Shown here: in pieces, positions 52,683 to 61,409 of the stretch | Layout: each line of letters begins with the position of its first letter | Numbering within the stretch: the stretch's first letter is position 1 | Source: Nocardioides potassii | GTDB lineage: Bacteria; Actinomycetota; Actinomycetes; Propionibacteriales; Nocardioidaceae | DNA: 64,000 bases | Assembly (NCBI RefSeq): GCF_021648885.1 | Contig: NZ_JAKJHZ010000012.1 | Span: 1 to 64,000 of the forward strand | Direction of reading: 5' to 3' | Notes under the pieces: generated by a model | Seen by the model: only the letters and a program-made list of their open reading frames with translations | What the model was told of the DNA's origin: nothing | The model's database searches: none | Program-made: the position numbers and the translations under genes

Positions 52683-53327
52683 TCAGTGGTCGTCGGTGCG
52701 CGGATACCCGCGGATCCCGCGCCAGGCGAGACCCGCGATCAGGGCCGCGGCGTCGTCCTGCGGGATGTCGCCGCCGCCTGCGAGCCAGAACCGCGCGGAC
52801 ACCTGCGCCATTCCCACGAGCGAGACGGCGAGCAGCTGGGACGGCTCGTCGGGAAGGCCGGTGTCGGTGCGGATCACGTCGGCGATCATCGAGGCGCACT
52901 CGGTGGTCACCCGGTCCACGCGCTCGCGCACGTCGGGCTCGCTGGTGAGGTCGGACTCGAAGACCAGCCGGAACGCGCCCTCCTCGGACGCGACGTAGCT
53001 GTAGAAGACCTGCATCGTGGCAGCGACGCGGTCCTTGTTGTCGGTCGTCGAGGCCAGTGCCGCGCGGCAGTTGTCGATGATCAGGTCGCAGGAGGTGTCG
53101 AGCAGCGCGAGGTAGAGGTCGAGCTTGCCGGGGAAGTGCTGGTAGAGCACGGGCTTGGACACGCCGGCTCGCTCGGCGATGTCGTCCATCGCCGCGGCGT
53201 GGTAGCCCTGCGCGACGAACACCTCGAGGGCCGAGTCGAGGAGCTGGGCGCGCCGCTCGCGCCGGGGCATCCTGCCGCCGCGCGGGCGCGGGGCCCCGGT
53301 GTCGGTGTCGGTGCCGCCTACGGTCAC
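52683..53327 (-). CDS. TetR-family transcriptional regulator (Rv3208-like)
   Basis: This 214-residue protein has a basic Pro/Arg-rich N-terminus, then a TetR helix-turn-helix at about 30-75 (RRAQLLDSALEVFVAQGYHA, MDDIAERAGVSKPVLYQHFP). The C-terminal helical ligand-binding part has RVAATMQVFYSYVASEEGAF. It matches Rv3208 by order next to DUF3107. Ligand and targets are unknown. The GTG at 53327 has CAGGAG upstream. TetR and DUF3107 are on the same strand with a 43-base gap and are probably cotranscribed. Confidence 0.92.
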   Translation of the reverse strand: MTVGGTDTDTGAPRPRGGRMPRRERRAQLLDSALEVFVAQGYHAAAMDDIAERAGVSKPVLYQHFPGKLDLYLALLDTSCDLIIDNCRAALASTTDNKDRVAATMQVFYSYVASEEGAFRLVFESDLTSEPDVRERVDRVTTECASMIADVIRTDTGLPDEPSQLLAVSLVGMAQVSARFWLAGGGDIPQDDAAALIAGLAWRGIRGYPRTDDH

Positions 53328-53396
53328 GTGCTGCTCCTGCTGCTGGGTACTGCTGAGTAGTGAGGGTCCGAGCCTATCGGCCCCGCCGGACGCGGA

Positions 53397-53425
53397 GAGG
53401 GACCCCGGGTGTCCCGGGGTCCCTC
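53397..53425 (-). terminator. Terminator hairpin of the M6 protease gene
   Basis: GAGGGACCCCGGG (53397-53409) and CCCGGGGTCCCTC (53413-53425) form a perfect 13-bp stem with a 3-base loop, 40 bases after the protease stop on the minus strand and before the TetR start. It should separate the two transcripts. Confidence 0.75.
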
Positions 53426-53464
53426 CCTGCGTGTCGTGCTGGGTGCGTCAGCTCACCGGGTGGG

Positions 53465-55777
53465 TCACGGGGTGGCCTTCGCCGCCGGGTTGGAGACCGC
53501 GACGGTCAGGAACCCGCCGTCGTTGCCCGTGACGGTGGCCTTGACGCCGACCCCGGCGACCCGCACCGAGTTCTGCGGCGCGGCCGCGTCGTAGTACGCG
53601 TCGGGGTCGCTGTCGTCGAACGTGGCGAGCTGCGGCGTCCCGCCGCTCGTCGCACACGCCTCCGCCACCGTGACGGTCGGCGCCTTCTTGGTGCCGCCCG
53701 CGACCTCCTTGTGCAGGCAGACCGGGTCGACGGTGTCGAGGCCGAAGGTCGCGTCAAAAGGCTCGCGTCGGTTGCTCGGGCTGGTGCCGTCCGGGTAGGT
53801 CAGCGAGTTCGGGAACGCGTCGACCACCATCGAGGCGCCGGCGCCGGGGTGCGCCGAGACGTTGTTGTCGGTGTAGGAGCTGTCGACGTACCAGACCAGC
53901 ATGCCGTCCTGGAACGGGAAGAACTCGACCCAGTCGGGCTTCGTGATGCCGTTGGAGAACTGGTAGGGCCCCTCGGCAAGGGTCTTGTCGTAGCCGACGT
54001 ACTGGCGGTTCTCGAGCAGGTAGTAGCGCTCCGCCTCGATCGAGCCGCTGCCGGTGGACGCCGTCCAGCCGTCGAGCGTCCAGCCGTTGTCGCCGCTCTC
54101 GGCGCCGTCGGTGAAGGTGCCCGCGCTGCTCTTGATCGCGATGTCGTCGAGGAAGGCGCCGTACTCGTTGTAGCCGCCGTCGGTCTTGTAGAGGAACCGG
54201 AACTGCGACTCCTTGCCGCCCGGCTTGTAGCTGTAGCGCAGGCCGACCCACTTGCCGTTCGACGAGCCGTCGACGGCCTTGCCGACGTTGGTCCACGTCG
54301 TGCCGCCGTCGACCGAGAACTGCGCGTAGAGGTAGTCGTAGCCCGCCTCGATCGAGTAGTTGGCCTTGGCCGTGACCGTCACCGAGGACGAGGCCGGGAC
54401 GGTCCTCGTCATCGAGTTCGACAGGTCGTCACCGCGGCCGGACCACCAGGCGTGCGTGCCCTCGATCGGGGTGGCGTAGTCGTAGGGCGTGTCGGAGTTC
54501 GGCAGGTTCACCTTGATGGCCTGGTCGGCACCGTCGTAGGTGTGCTGCGACGGGCCGAGCGTGAAGGTCCCGCTCTGTCCCGCGTCGACCGTGCTGTAGT
54601 CGAGCCAGCCGAGGTAGCGCTTCTCCTCCGGGCCCATCAGGCCGGGGACAGTGCCGATGCCCTCGCCGCCTGCCGGGGCGTTCGCCCCGTGGCTGAGCCA
54701 GGAGCCGGACGACATGAGCGTCCAGAACGCGGTGCCGTTCTCGCCGCCGGCGGTGTCGTAGTAGTCGGGCAGGCCGAGGTCGTGGCCGAACTCGTGGGCG
54801 AAGACGCCGAGGCCGCCGTTCTCGGGCTCGACGGTGTAGTCGCCGATGTAGTACTTGGAGTCACCGATCCGGGCACCGCCGCCGAGGTTGTTCTGCGACC
54901 CGACCGCCGGGCCGGTCGTGCCGTAGCCGGTGCTGACGTACCAGCGGTGCGACCAGATCGCGTCCGCGTCGGCGCCGGCCTCCTCGCCCTCGCCGGCGTG
55001 CACGGCCTGGAAGTGGTCGATGTAGCCGTCGGCCTCGTTGAAGTTGCCGTCGCCGTCGAAGTCGTAGCGGTCCCACTGGTCGAACTGGGACAGGTAGTCG
55101 TTGATCTCGGCCGTCGACATCGTCGCGCTGGCCTTGGCGAACCACGCGTCCGCGGAGTCGTCGATGAACTTCCAGGAGCCGCCGTCGTCCTCGACGCTGT
55201 TGTCGCCGTAGGTCGAGGCGTTGCCCGGCACCTTCACCCAGTCGCTCACGGTGTTGACCGCCGTGTAGCGACCGGAGGACAGCTGCTTGTAGTAGTTCTT
55301 GAACGACTCGCCGTCGCCGTTGAACATCTCCTCGTAGTGCGCCTTGTCGAAGTTCTGGACCCAGTAGGTCGAGTTGTCCGTCGCGCGGTCAGGCTCGGGG
55401 ATCTGGTTGTGCAGCGGCCCCGGGGTGGTGCCGAGCTTGCCGGAGCCGGTGTCGCCGAACTCCGAGAGGATCGTGAAGATCTTGTCGGTCTTCTCGACGG
55501 GGAACTCGACGAACTCGCCGTTGCCGAGCGCCACGGTCGCGCCTTCCGCGCGCTGCCGCAGCTTGGCGGAGCCGTTGTCGAGCATCGCCAGCGCCTTCTC
55601 GCGCAGCCGGTCCTGCTTCTTCGTCATGGGTCCCGGACGGTTGTCCGGCTTGACCCTCGTCGCGTCACGCGCGGTGGGGGTGTCGTTCGAGGGGACGGCC
55701 ACGGCGGGGGACAGGGCAGACATGCCCAGCGCCAGCGTGGCGGTTCCGGCGATGATGCCGGGTACCAGCTTCTTCAC
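53465..55777 (-). CDS. Secreted M6-family (immune inhibitor A) metalloprotease
   Basis: This 770-residue protein is exported by an N-terminal signal peptide (MKKLVPGIIAGTATLALGMS, cleavage near SPAVA at about 27). It belongs to peptidase family M6 (immune inhibitor A). The zinc motif is HEFGHDLGLPD (residues 328-338), with a Met-turn-like LMSSGSW downstream. An EF-hand-like calcium loop DFDGDGNFNEADGYID (239-254) and a C-terminal carbohydrate-binding/adhesion-like region (about 480-640, GTFTLGPSQ onward) are present. It would degrade proteins outside the cell. The GTG at 55777 has GGAG upstream. It interrupts the usual tetR-moeZ order. Confidence 0.93.
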   Translation of the reverse strand: MKKLVPGIIAGTATLALGMSALSPAVAVPSNDTPTARDATRVKPDNRPGPMTKKQDRLREKALAMLDNGSAKLRQRAEGATVALGNGEFVEFPVEKTDKIFTILSEFGDTGSGKLGTTPGPLHNQIPEPDRATDNSTYWVQNFDKAHYEEMFNGDGESFKNYYKQLSSGRYTAVNTVSDWVKVPGNASTYGDNSVEDDGGSWKFIDDSADAWFAKASATMSTAEINDYLSQFDQWDRYDFDGDGNFNEADGYIDHFQAVHAGEGEEAGADADAIWSHRWYVSTGYGTTGPAVGSQNNLGGGARIGDSKYYIGDYTVEPENGGLGVFAHEFGHDLGLPDYYDTAGGENGTAFWTLMSSGSWLSHGANAPAGGEGIGTVPGLMGPEEKRYLGWLDYSTVDAGQSGTFTLGPSQHTYDGADQAIKVNLPNSDTPYDYATPIEGTHAWWSGRGDDLSNSMTRTVPASSSVTVTAKANYSIEAGYDYLYAQFSVDGGTTWTNVGKAVDGSSNGKWVGLRYSYKPGGKESQFRFLYKTDGGYNEYGAFLDDIAIKSSAGTFTDGAESGDNGWTLDGWTASTGSGSIEAERYYLLENRQYVGYDKTLAEGPYQFSNGITKPDWVEFFPFQDGMLVWYVDSSYTDNNVSAHPGAGASMVVDAFPNSLTYPDGTSPSNRREPFDATFGLDTVDPVCLHKEVAGGTKKAPTVTVAEACATSGGTPQLATFDDSDPDAYYDAAAPQNSVRVAGVGVKATVTGNDGGFLTVAVSNPAAKATP

Positions 55778-56090
55778 GAGGGATTACTCCAGGTGTGAGG
55801 GGGATTCCGAGTGCGGTGGTCGGCTCCGGGACGAACGGCCACAGGAGCAGTGATCTGGCCACCAGCAGGTCACTTCACCCCAACCGCCATCGAAAAGGCA
55901 AGGATCTCCGTGTAAATCCTGCGTTTCCCGCAGGACGTCCGCCGCCTGGAGGCGGAATCGCGCGCGGCGACCGGCAGTCCGGATGCCGGGACGTCGTACG
56001 GCGACGGGGCGGGCGCGTCGGACGATGGGAACACACCGGGTCGCCGAGGCGTTCCACCGGCAGCCACGACCCAGACGAAGGAGTCCCACC
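55778..56090. other. 313-base intergenic region with hairpins
   Basis: I see no gene in this gap between divergent M6 protease and moeZ. It contains hairpins CCTGCG/CGCAGG (55918-55934) and TCCGCC/GGCGGA (55938-55956), and a looser GTGA...TCAC stem (55850-55873) with an inner CTGG/CCAG. AT content is higher around 55891-55925, a likely promoter zone for the protease. GAAGGAG precedes the moeZ GTG. No known riboswitch class was recognised. Confidence 0.5.
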
Positions 56091-57290
56091 GTGTCGTACC
56101 CGCCGCTCGTCGAGCCGGCCGCAGAGCTCACCACCGACGAGGTGCGCCGCTACAGCCGCCACCTGATCATCCCCGACGTCGGGATGAGCGGGCAGAAGCG
56201 GCTGAAGAACGCCAAGGTGCTCGTCATCGGCGCCGGCGGCCTCGGCTCGCCCGCCCTCCTCTACCTCGCCGCGGCCGGTGTCGGCACGCTGGGCATCGCC
56301 GAGTTCGACACGGTCGACGAGTCCAACCTGCAGCGCCAGGTCATCCACGGGGTCAGCGACATCGACAAGCCGAAGGGCCTCTCGGCCAAGGAGTCCATCG
56401 CCGAGATCAACCCCTACGTCCAGGTCGTCCTCCACGAGGACCGGCTCGACAACGACAACGTCATGGACGTGTTCCGCGGCTACGACCTGATCGTCGACGG
56501 CACGGACAACTTCGCGACCCGCTACATGGTCAACGACGCGGCGTACTTCCTCGGCATCCCCTACGTGTGGGGCTCGATCTACCGCTTCGACGGGCAGGCC
56601 AGCGTGTTCGCGCCGTCGCTCGGCGAGGACCTGCCCTGCTACCGCTGCCTCTACCCGGAGCCCCCGCCGCCCGGCATGGTCCCGAGCTGCGCCGAGGGCG
56701 GCGTGCTCGGCGTCCTGTGCGCGTCGATCGGCTCCATCCAGGTCAACGAGGCGATCAAGCTGCTGACCGGCATCGGCGAGCCCATCGCCGGCAAGCTGAT
56801 GATCTACGACGCCCTCGAGATGGAGTACCGCAAGCTGAAGGTCCGCAAGGACCCGAGCTGCGCACTCTGCGGCGAGAACGCCACCGTCACCGAGCTGATC
56901 GACTACGACGCCTTCTGCGGCGCGGTGTCCGACGAGGCCGCCGAGGCCGCCGCCGGCTCGACGATATCGGTCGTCCAGCTCGAGCACATGCTCAAGGAGC
57001 GCGACAACGGCGAGCGGGACTTCGTCCTCGTCGACGTCCGCGAGCCCAACGAGGCGGAGATCAACCACATCCCCGGCTCGATCCTGATCCCCAAGGGCGA
57101 GTTCCTCAACGGCAACGCGCTGTCGCAGCTGCCCAGCGACAAGCAGATCGTCATGCACTGCAAGTCGGGCGTCCGCTCGGCCGAGACGCTGGCGATCGTC
57201 AAGGGAGCCGGGTACGCCGACGCGGTCCACGTCGGTGGTGGCGTCGTCGCGTGGGTCAACCAGATCGACCCGAGCCAGCCGTCGTACTGA
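56091..57290 (+). CDS. moeZ: Adenylyltransferase/sulfurtransferase MoeZ (ThiF-rhodanese)
   Basis: This 399-residue protein has a ThiF/MoeB E1-like domain followed by a C-terminal rhodanese domain. ATP-binding GAGGLGSPALLYLA (47-60), catalytic-type Cys region CYRCLYPEPP and a second CALCG zinc pair are visible. The rhodanese active-site loop is MHCKSGVRSAET (Cys near 365). MoeZ activates ThiS-like sulfur carriers (for example MoaD, CysO, ThiS) by adenylation and sulfur transfer in the cytoplasm. The GTG at 56091 follows GAAGGAG. The moeB/moeZ position downstream of the tetR-DUF3107 block is conserved in actinobacteria. Confidence 0.95.
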   Translation: MSYPPLVEPAAELTTDEVRRYSRHLIIPDVGMSGQKRLKNAKVLVIGAGGLGSPALLYLAAAGVGTLGIAEFDTVDESNLQRQVIHGVSDIDKPKGLSAKESIAEINPYVQVVLHEDRLDNDNVMDVFRGYDLIVDGTDNFATRYMVNDAAYFLGIPYVWGSIYRFDGQASVFAPSLGEDLPCYRCLYPEPPPPGMVPSCAEGGVLGVLCASIGSIQVNEAIKLLTGIGEPIAGKLMIYDALEMEYRKLKVRKDPSCALCGENATVTELIDYDAFCGAVSDEAAEAAAGSTISVVQLEHMLKERDNGERDFVLVDVREPNEAEINHIPGSILIPKGEFLNGNALSQLPSDKQIVMHCKSGVRSAETLAIVKGAGYADAVHVGGGVVAWVNQIDPSQPSY

Positions 57291-57306
57291 CGCCCAGCCC
57301 TCGCAC

Positions 57307-57336
57307 GGCGCGACCCCGCTGACCTAGGGTCGCGCC
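57307..57336 (+). promoter_or_regulatory. Inverted repeat spanning the DUF4129-operon promoter
   Basis: GGCGCGACCC (57307-57316) and GGGTCGCGCC (57327-57336) are perfect 10-base inverted repeats, ending immediately before the ATG at 57337. They include TAGGGT (57325-57330), which ends 6 bases before the ATG (leaderless). It may be an operator of the operon or the moeZ terminator, or both. Confidence 0.5.
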
Positions 57337-58134
57337 ATGCGCGCGCTCCGGGACGTCTCGCCTGCCGTCCGTGCGGTGGTGACGGTGGCGGCGACCAGCC
57401 TGTTCCTGGTGCTGGTGGCGTGGGCGACGCTGATCGGGCCCGACGAGGCGTTCACCGGGCCCGGACCGCGCCCTGCTCCCGCCGCCCCGCGCACCGAGTC
57501 GTGCATCCCGCTGCCCGTGCGCACGGCGGCCGACGGCACCACGACCGTCGTGATCCCCGACGACTACAACCAGCGCGACTACTGCGAGCCGCCTGCTGAC
57601 ACGCTCCAGGACAACCGCGACTTCGTGGAGCAGCACCCGCCGCCGTTCTGGGTGAACGTGCTCGTCACCGTCCTCCTCCTCGCCCTGTTGGTGGTCATCG
57701 TCCTGGGAGCGCTGTGGCTCGTCGTGGTCGCGGCGAGGTCGGTCCGCCGGCGCCGGGAGCCACGCGAGCGCGCCGACGTCGGCTTCGAGGTCCTCGCCGA
57801 GCCCCAGCGGGTGGGCGAGGCGGTCGTCGCGGACGCAGGAGAGCAGGAGGAGGTGCTGCGTGCCGGTGACCCGCGCAACGCGATCGTCGCGACGTGGCAC
57901 CGGTTCGAGGTCCAGGGGGAGAGGGCCGGCGTGCCCCGTCGCGCGTCCGAGACGTCGTCCGAGTACGCGCTGAGGATCCTCGACCTGGCCGACGCCGACG
58001 TCGCGCCCGTGAACCGGCTCGCCGAGCTCTACCGCGAGGCCCGCTTCTCCGACCACGAGATCACCGAGCGGCACCGGGCCGAGGCGCTCGACGCCCTCCA
58101 CGCGATCCGCGCCAGCCTGGGGGCGCGGGCATGA
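57337..58134 (+). CDS. DUF4129-domain membrane protein
   Basis: This 265-residue protein has an N-terminal membrane helix (about 12-32), a Pro/Ala-rich extracytoplasmic stretch with two cysteines, and a second helix (about 108-132, FWVNVLVTVLLLALLVVIVL). The cytoplasmic C-terminus matches the DUF4129 pattern, ending EARFSDHEITERHRAEALDA. Such proteins accompany MoxR ATPase and DUF58 genes and may belong to a transglutaminase-like module. The ATG at 57337 is predicted leaderless; stop overlaps the next ATG (4 bases). Confidence 0.85.
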   Translation: MRALRDVSPAVRAVVTVAATSLFLVLVAWATLIGPDEAFTGPGPRPAPAAPRTESCIPLPVRTAADGTTTVVIPDDYNQRDYCEPPADTLQDNRDFVEQHPPPFWVNVLVTVLLLALLVVIVLGALWLVVVAARSVRRRREPRERADVGFEVLAEPQRVGEAVVADAGEQEEVLRAGDPRNAIVATWHRFEVQGERAGVPRRASETSSEYALRILDLADADVAPVNRLAELYREARFSDHEITERHRAEALDALHAIRASLGARA

Positions 58135-58568
58135 GGACGACCTCGGGCAGGTTGCTCGGCCGGCTGGCCGGCGGCGTGGTCGTCGCGGCGATCGGCTACG
58201 TGTGCGCGATCTGGCTCGACTTCGACCCCCAGCCGCTGCCGTACGTCGTCTGGGCCGCCATCGCGATCGCGATGGTCTTCCTCGCGGTGGACTCCGTCGA
58301 CGCCCCCATCGCCTACTGGCAGTCTCCCGTCCAGCCACGGCAGGACCGCACGGGCGAGGTGACCTCCGACCTGCGGGTGCTGACCAGCAACCAGCAGGCC
58401 GACCACCCCTCTCAGGCCCTCGCCGACCGGCTGGTCGCGCTGGCGCGGGGGCGCGACCCGGCCCTCGCCGACGAGCTCCGGCGCGAGCTGGCCGGCACGA
58501 GCCGCATCGCACCCGCCGACATCGACCGCATCCTGACCCGAATCGAGGAGTCCCGTGACCGACGCTGA
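58131..58568 (+). CDS. Two-helix membrane protein of the MoxR operon
   Basis: This 145-residue protein has two hydrophobic segments (about 9-29 and 37-53; GRLAGGVVVAAIGYVCAIWL, VVWAAIAIAMVFLAVDSVDA) and a cytoplasmic tail with PSQALADRLVALARGRDPAL. I do not recognise a named domain. Its ATG overlaps the preceding stop, and its last 14 bases overlap the MoxR GTG, so it is embedded in the operon. It probably partners the DUF4129 or DUF58 protein. Confidence 0.85.
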   Translation: MRTTSGRLLGRLAGGVVVAAIGYVCAIWLDFDPQPLPYVVWAAIAIAMVFLAVDSVDAPIAYWQSPVQPRQDRTGEVTSDLRVLTSNQQADHPSQALADRLVALARGRDPALADELRRELAGTSRIAPADIDRILTRIEESRDRR

Positions 58569-59580
58569 CCACCCCGCCGACAGCGGTACCGCACCGTCCG
58601 GACCTGCCGAGGTCTCCCGGTTCGCCGAGCGCGTGCTGGACGAGGTCGGCCGGGCTGTCGTGGGCAAGCGCGAGGTCCTGGCGCTGGTCCTGGCCGGGAT
58701 CCTCGCCAAGGGCCACGTGCTGCTCGAGGACTTCCCGGGTCTCGGCAAGACGCTCGCCGCACGGTCGTTCGCCGGCGCTCTCGGGCTGGACTTCTCGCGC
58801 GCCCAGTTCACCCCGGACCTGCTGCCGGCCGACCTCACCGGGTCCTACGTCTTCGACCAGCGCCGTGCCGAGTTCGACTTCCGGCCCGGGCCGATCTTCG
58901 CCGGGCTGCTGCTCGCCGACGAGATCAACCGGACGCCGCCCAAGACGCAGGCGGCGCTGCTCGAGGCGATGCAGGAGGGTCAGGTCACGGTCGAGGGGCA
59001 GACGCACGTGCTGCCACGCCCGTTCCACGTGCTCGCGACCGCCAACCCGGTCGAGTACGAGGGCACGTACCCGCTGCCCGAGGCGCAGCTCGACCGCTTC
59101 CTGATGCGGGTGACCTTCGGCTACCCGACCGCCGCGGAGGAGTACGACGTGCTCCGCCGCCGCCTCGACCGGCGGCGCGAGGAGGTCGACGTCGAGCAGG
59201 TGACGGACGCCGCCGGGCTGGCCGCCGTCCAGGACACCGTCGAGCGGATCGTCGTGGACGAGTCGGTCGCGCGCTACTGCGTCGAGCTGGTCGCCGCCAC
59301 CCGCTCGCACTCCGACGTGCTCACCGGGGCCTCGCCTCGCGGTAGCCTCGGGCTCGTCCTCACCGCCCGCGCCTGGGCGGCGATCCGCGGTCGTGACTAC
59401 GTCGTGCCCGAGGACGTCAAGGTCGTCGCGCGGGCAGTCCTCGCCCACCGGATCACGGTCAAGCCAGACCTCTGGATGACCCAGGCCTCCGGCGCCCGGG
59501 TGGTCGACGCCGTCCTGGCCTCGGTCGAGACGCCGCGCACCCTCGAGTCCCGGGCCTCCTCGGCGGGCGCACGCCGGTGA
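58555..59580 (+). CDS. MoxR-family AAA+ ATPase
   Basis: This 341-residue AAA+ ATPase is of the MoxR type. Walker A is LEDFPGLGKTLAA (about 57-67), Walker B is FAGLLLADEINRTPPKTQAA, sensor regions include FHVLATANPVEYEGTYPLPE and the C-terminal arginine-finger region is near QLDRFLMRVTFGYP. MoxR ATPases act as chaperone-like factors for cofactor insertion or complex assembly, commonly next to DUF58 and von Willebrand proteins. The GTG at 58555 overlaps the upstream gene by 14 bases, and the stop overlaps the DUF58 start. Confidence 0.95.
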   Translation: MTDADHPADSGTAPSGPAEVSRFAERVLDEVGRAVVGKREVLALVLAGILAKGHVLLEDFPGLGKTLAARSFAGALGLDFSRAQFTPDLLPADLTGSYVFDQRRAEFDFRPGPIFAGLLLADEINRTPPKTQAALLEAMQEGQVTVEGQTHVLPRPFHVLATANPVEYEGTYPLPEAQLDRFLMRVTFGYPTAAEEYDVLRRRLDRRREEVDVEQVTDAAGLAAVQDTVERIVVDESVARYCVELVAATRSHSDVLTGASPRGSLGLVLTARAWAAIRGRDYVVPEDVKVVARAVLAHRITVKPDLWMTQASGARVVDAVLASVETPRTLESRASSAGARR

Positions 59581-60866
59581 CGTCCTGGCGGCCCACCCCC
59601 TCGCTCGTCCGGTCCTGCCTGCTCGCCCTCGGCGGCGTGACGGGTGGGGTCGTGCTCGGCCAGGAGGTGCTGGTCGTCCTGGCCGCGCCGTTCGCCGTGC
59701 TCGCCGCCATGGGTCTGCTCAGCCGGCCGCGCACCTCACCGCACGTCTCGGCGAGCCTCGACCACGTGCGGCTGCACGAGGGCCAGGGCACCACCTCCCG
59801 ACTGCTGGTCGACGACCTCACCGGCGTCGAGCACGTCAGCCGCGCCACGGCCCGGGCGACGCACGTCGTCACCCGGCCCGTGCACGGAGCGGCGGGCTCG
59901 CTGGTCGAGGACGGCCTGCCGGTCGTCCACTCCAGCCCCCGGCGGTGGGGACGTCGCGTCGTGGGCGCCGAGCGGGTCGCACTGACCTCCCCCTGGGCCG
60001 GGTGGCGGTGGGGACCGCACGACCTGCCCGAGCGCGGGTTCAACGTCCTGCCGCAGACGGCGCCGTACGACACCCGCGCGGAGGTGCCCCAGCCCGACGG
60101 CCTCGTCGGCCGGCACCGGTCGCGGCGCATCGGGAGTGGCACGGAGTTCGAGGGGATCCGGCCCTTCGCGACGGGCGACCGGCTCAAGCGGATCAACTGG
60201 CCGGTGTCGCTGCGCACCGGCGACCTGCACGTGGTCACCACGCGCGCCGAGCAGGACGCGTCGGTGTGGATCGTGGTCGACGGCCTGAGCGACATCGGGG
60301 CCTCGGGCGGGATCGACGGGGCCGCCAGCACGCTCGACCTCACGGTCCGGGCGGCCTCCGCCCTCGCCGAGCACCACGTGCGCACCGGCGACCGCGTCGG
60401 TCTGCTCGTCGTCGCCGCCGACGCCACCCGGGTGCCGCTCGGGTCCGGCTCGCGCCACCTCCACCGCCTCCAGGGCACCCTCGCCCGGATCCGCACCGAG
60501 ACCCGGAGCGTGGCGCCGGACCGCCTCGACCTGGGTGCGGGTGCCGGCAGCGTGGTCTACGTCCTGTCGCCGATGTTCTTCACCCCGCTCGTCACCGCGA
60601 CCGTCAGCCTGCAGCGCAGCGGCGGGACCGTCGTGGTCATCGACACCATCGGCGACACGATGGCCGACACGATGGCCGACCAACCGGGGGACCGGCTCGC
60701 CCTGCCGTCGCTGGCGGCCCGGATGCAGCGGATCGAGCGCGACGACCGCGTGCGGCGGCTCGCCGAGCTGGGCACCCCGGTCGTCCCGTGGCGGGGCCCT
60801 GGCACCCTCGACACCGTCCTGCGCCAGCTCGCCCGCCGCGGCCGGGTGCCGAAGGTGCGTGCGTGA
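59577..60866 (+). CDS. DUF58-domain protein
   Basis: This 429-residue protein has two N-terminal hydrophobic helices (about 10-45) and a C-terminal DUF58 domain (about 190-260) with the hallmark GTEFEGIRPFATGDRLKRIN and WPVSLRTGDLHVVTTRAEQD, followed by a von Willebrand-like region. DUF58 proteins work with MoxR ATPases, possibly as their clients. The start overlaps the MoxR stop and the stop overlaps the next ATG (TGATG), so the operon is tightly coupled. Confidence 0.93.
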   Translation: MTSWRPTPSLVRSCLLALGGVTGGVVLGQEVLVVLAAPFAVLAAMGLLSRPRTSPHVSASLDHVRLHEGQGTTSRLLVDDLTGVEHVSRATARATHVVTRPVHGAAGSLVEDGLPVVHSSPRRWGRRVVGAERVALTSPWAGWRWGPHDLPERGFNVLPQTAPYDTRAEVPQPDGLVGRHRSRRIGSGTEFEGIRPFATGDRLKRINWPVSLRTGDLHVVTTRAEQDASVWIVVDGLSDIGASGGIDGAASTLDLTVRAASALAEHHVRTGDRVGLLVVAADATRVPLGSGSRHLHRLQGTLARIRTETRSVAPDRLDLGAGAGSVVYVLSPMFFTPLVTATVSLQRSGGTVVVIDTIGDTMADTMADQPGDRLALPSLAARMQRIERDDRVRRLAELGTPVVPWRGPGTLDTVLRQLARRGRVPKVRA

Positions 60867-61387
60867 TGGCGACGTCGTTCCGCCTCGCCGCTCCGGGCGT
60901 GACCACCCCGGTCGTCGCGCTGCGCGCTCTGGTGGTCCTGCTCCCGTGCGCCGCCCTCGCCCTCGCCCTGCCCGAGGTGCCGCACTGGTTCGTCCTCGTC
61001 GTCGTGCCCGTCACCGCCGTGATGTGGGCCCGCGCGCCCGACCATGGCGTGGGGATCATCCCGCTGGTCCTGGTCGCCGGGTGGTGGGCCGCGCACGGCG
61101 TCGTCGACTGGCGGGTCCTGGTGGTCGCGGTGCTGCTGCTCGGCGCGCACGTCGCCGCCACCCTGCTGTCCTACGGCCCGCCGACGCTCGCGGTCGACCC
61201 GCACCTCGTCCGGGTCTGGGTCGTCCGCGCGCTGCTGGCCGTCGTACCGGTGCCGGTGGCCTGGCTCGCCGTCCGCGGCCTCGATCCGCGGCAGGCGCCG
61301 GCCTGGCTGTGGCTGGCGACCGCTGCGCTGACGGGGGTCCTGCTGCTGGTGACCACGAGGCTCACCCGGTCCGAGTCGGCCCGATGA
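60866..61387 (+). CDS. Membrane protein at the end of the MoxR/DUF58 operon
   Basis: This 173-residue protein is almost entirely hydrophobic, with about four to five membrane segments (ALRALVVLLPCAALALALPE, FVLVVVPVTAVMWA, VLVVAVLLLGAHVAATLLSY, WLWLATAALTGVLLLVTTRL). I know no specific family. The ATG at 60866 shares bases with the DUF58 stop. It probably contributes a membrane part of the MoxR-DUF58 system. Confidence 0.8.
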   Translation: MATSFRLAAPGVTTPVVALRALVVLLPCAALALALPEVPHWFVLVVVPVTAVMWARAPDHGVGIIPLVLVAGWWAAHGVVDWRVLVVAVLLLGAHVAATLLSYGPPTLAVDPHLVRVWVVRALLAVVPVPVAWLAVRGLDPRQAPAWLWLATAALTGVLLLVTTRLTRSESAR

Positions 61388-61409
61388 GGATCGATGAGGA
61401 TGCGGTGAG

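Noticed and set aside
53360-55798. An 812-codon plus-strand frame opposite the M6 protease.
   Set aside because: Composition is repetitive Val/Arg/Gly, typical of antisense frames in GC-rich DNA, while the protease has a signal peptide and a zinc motif.
55778-56090. Possible ydaO or other c-di-AMP riboswitch before the exported protease.
   Set aside because: No stretch matches the conserved segments I know. The region is reported only as hairpin-rich.
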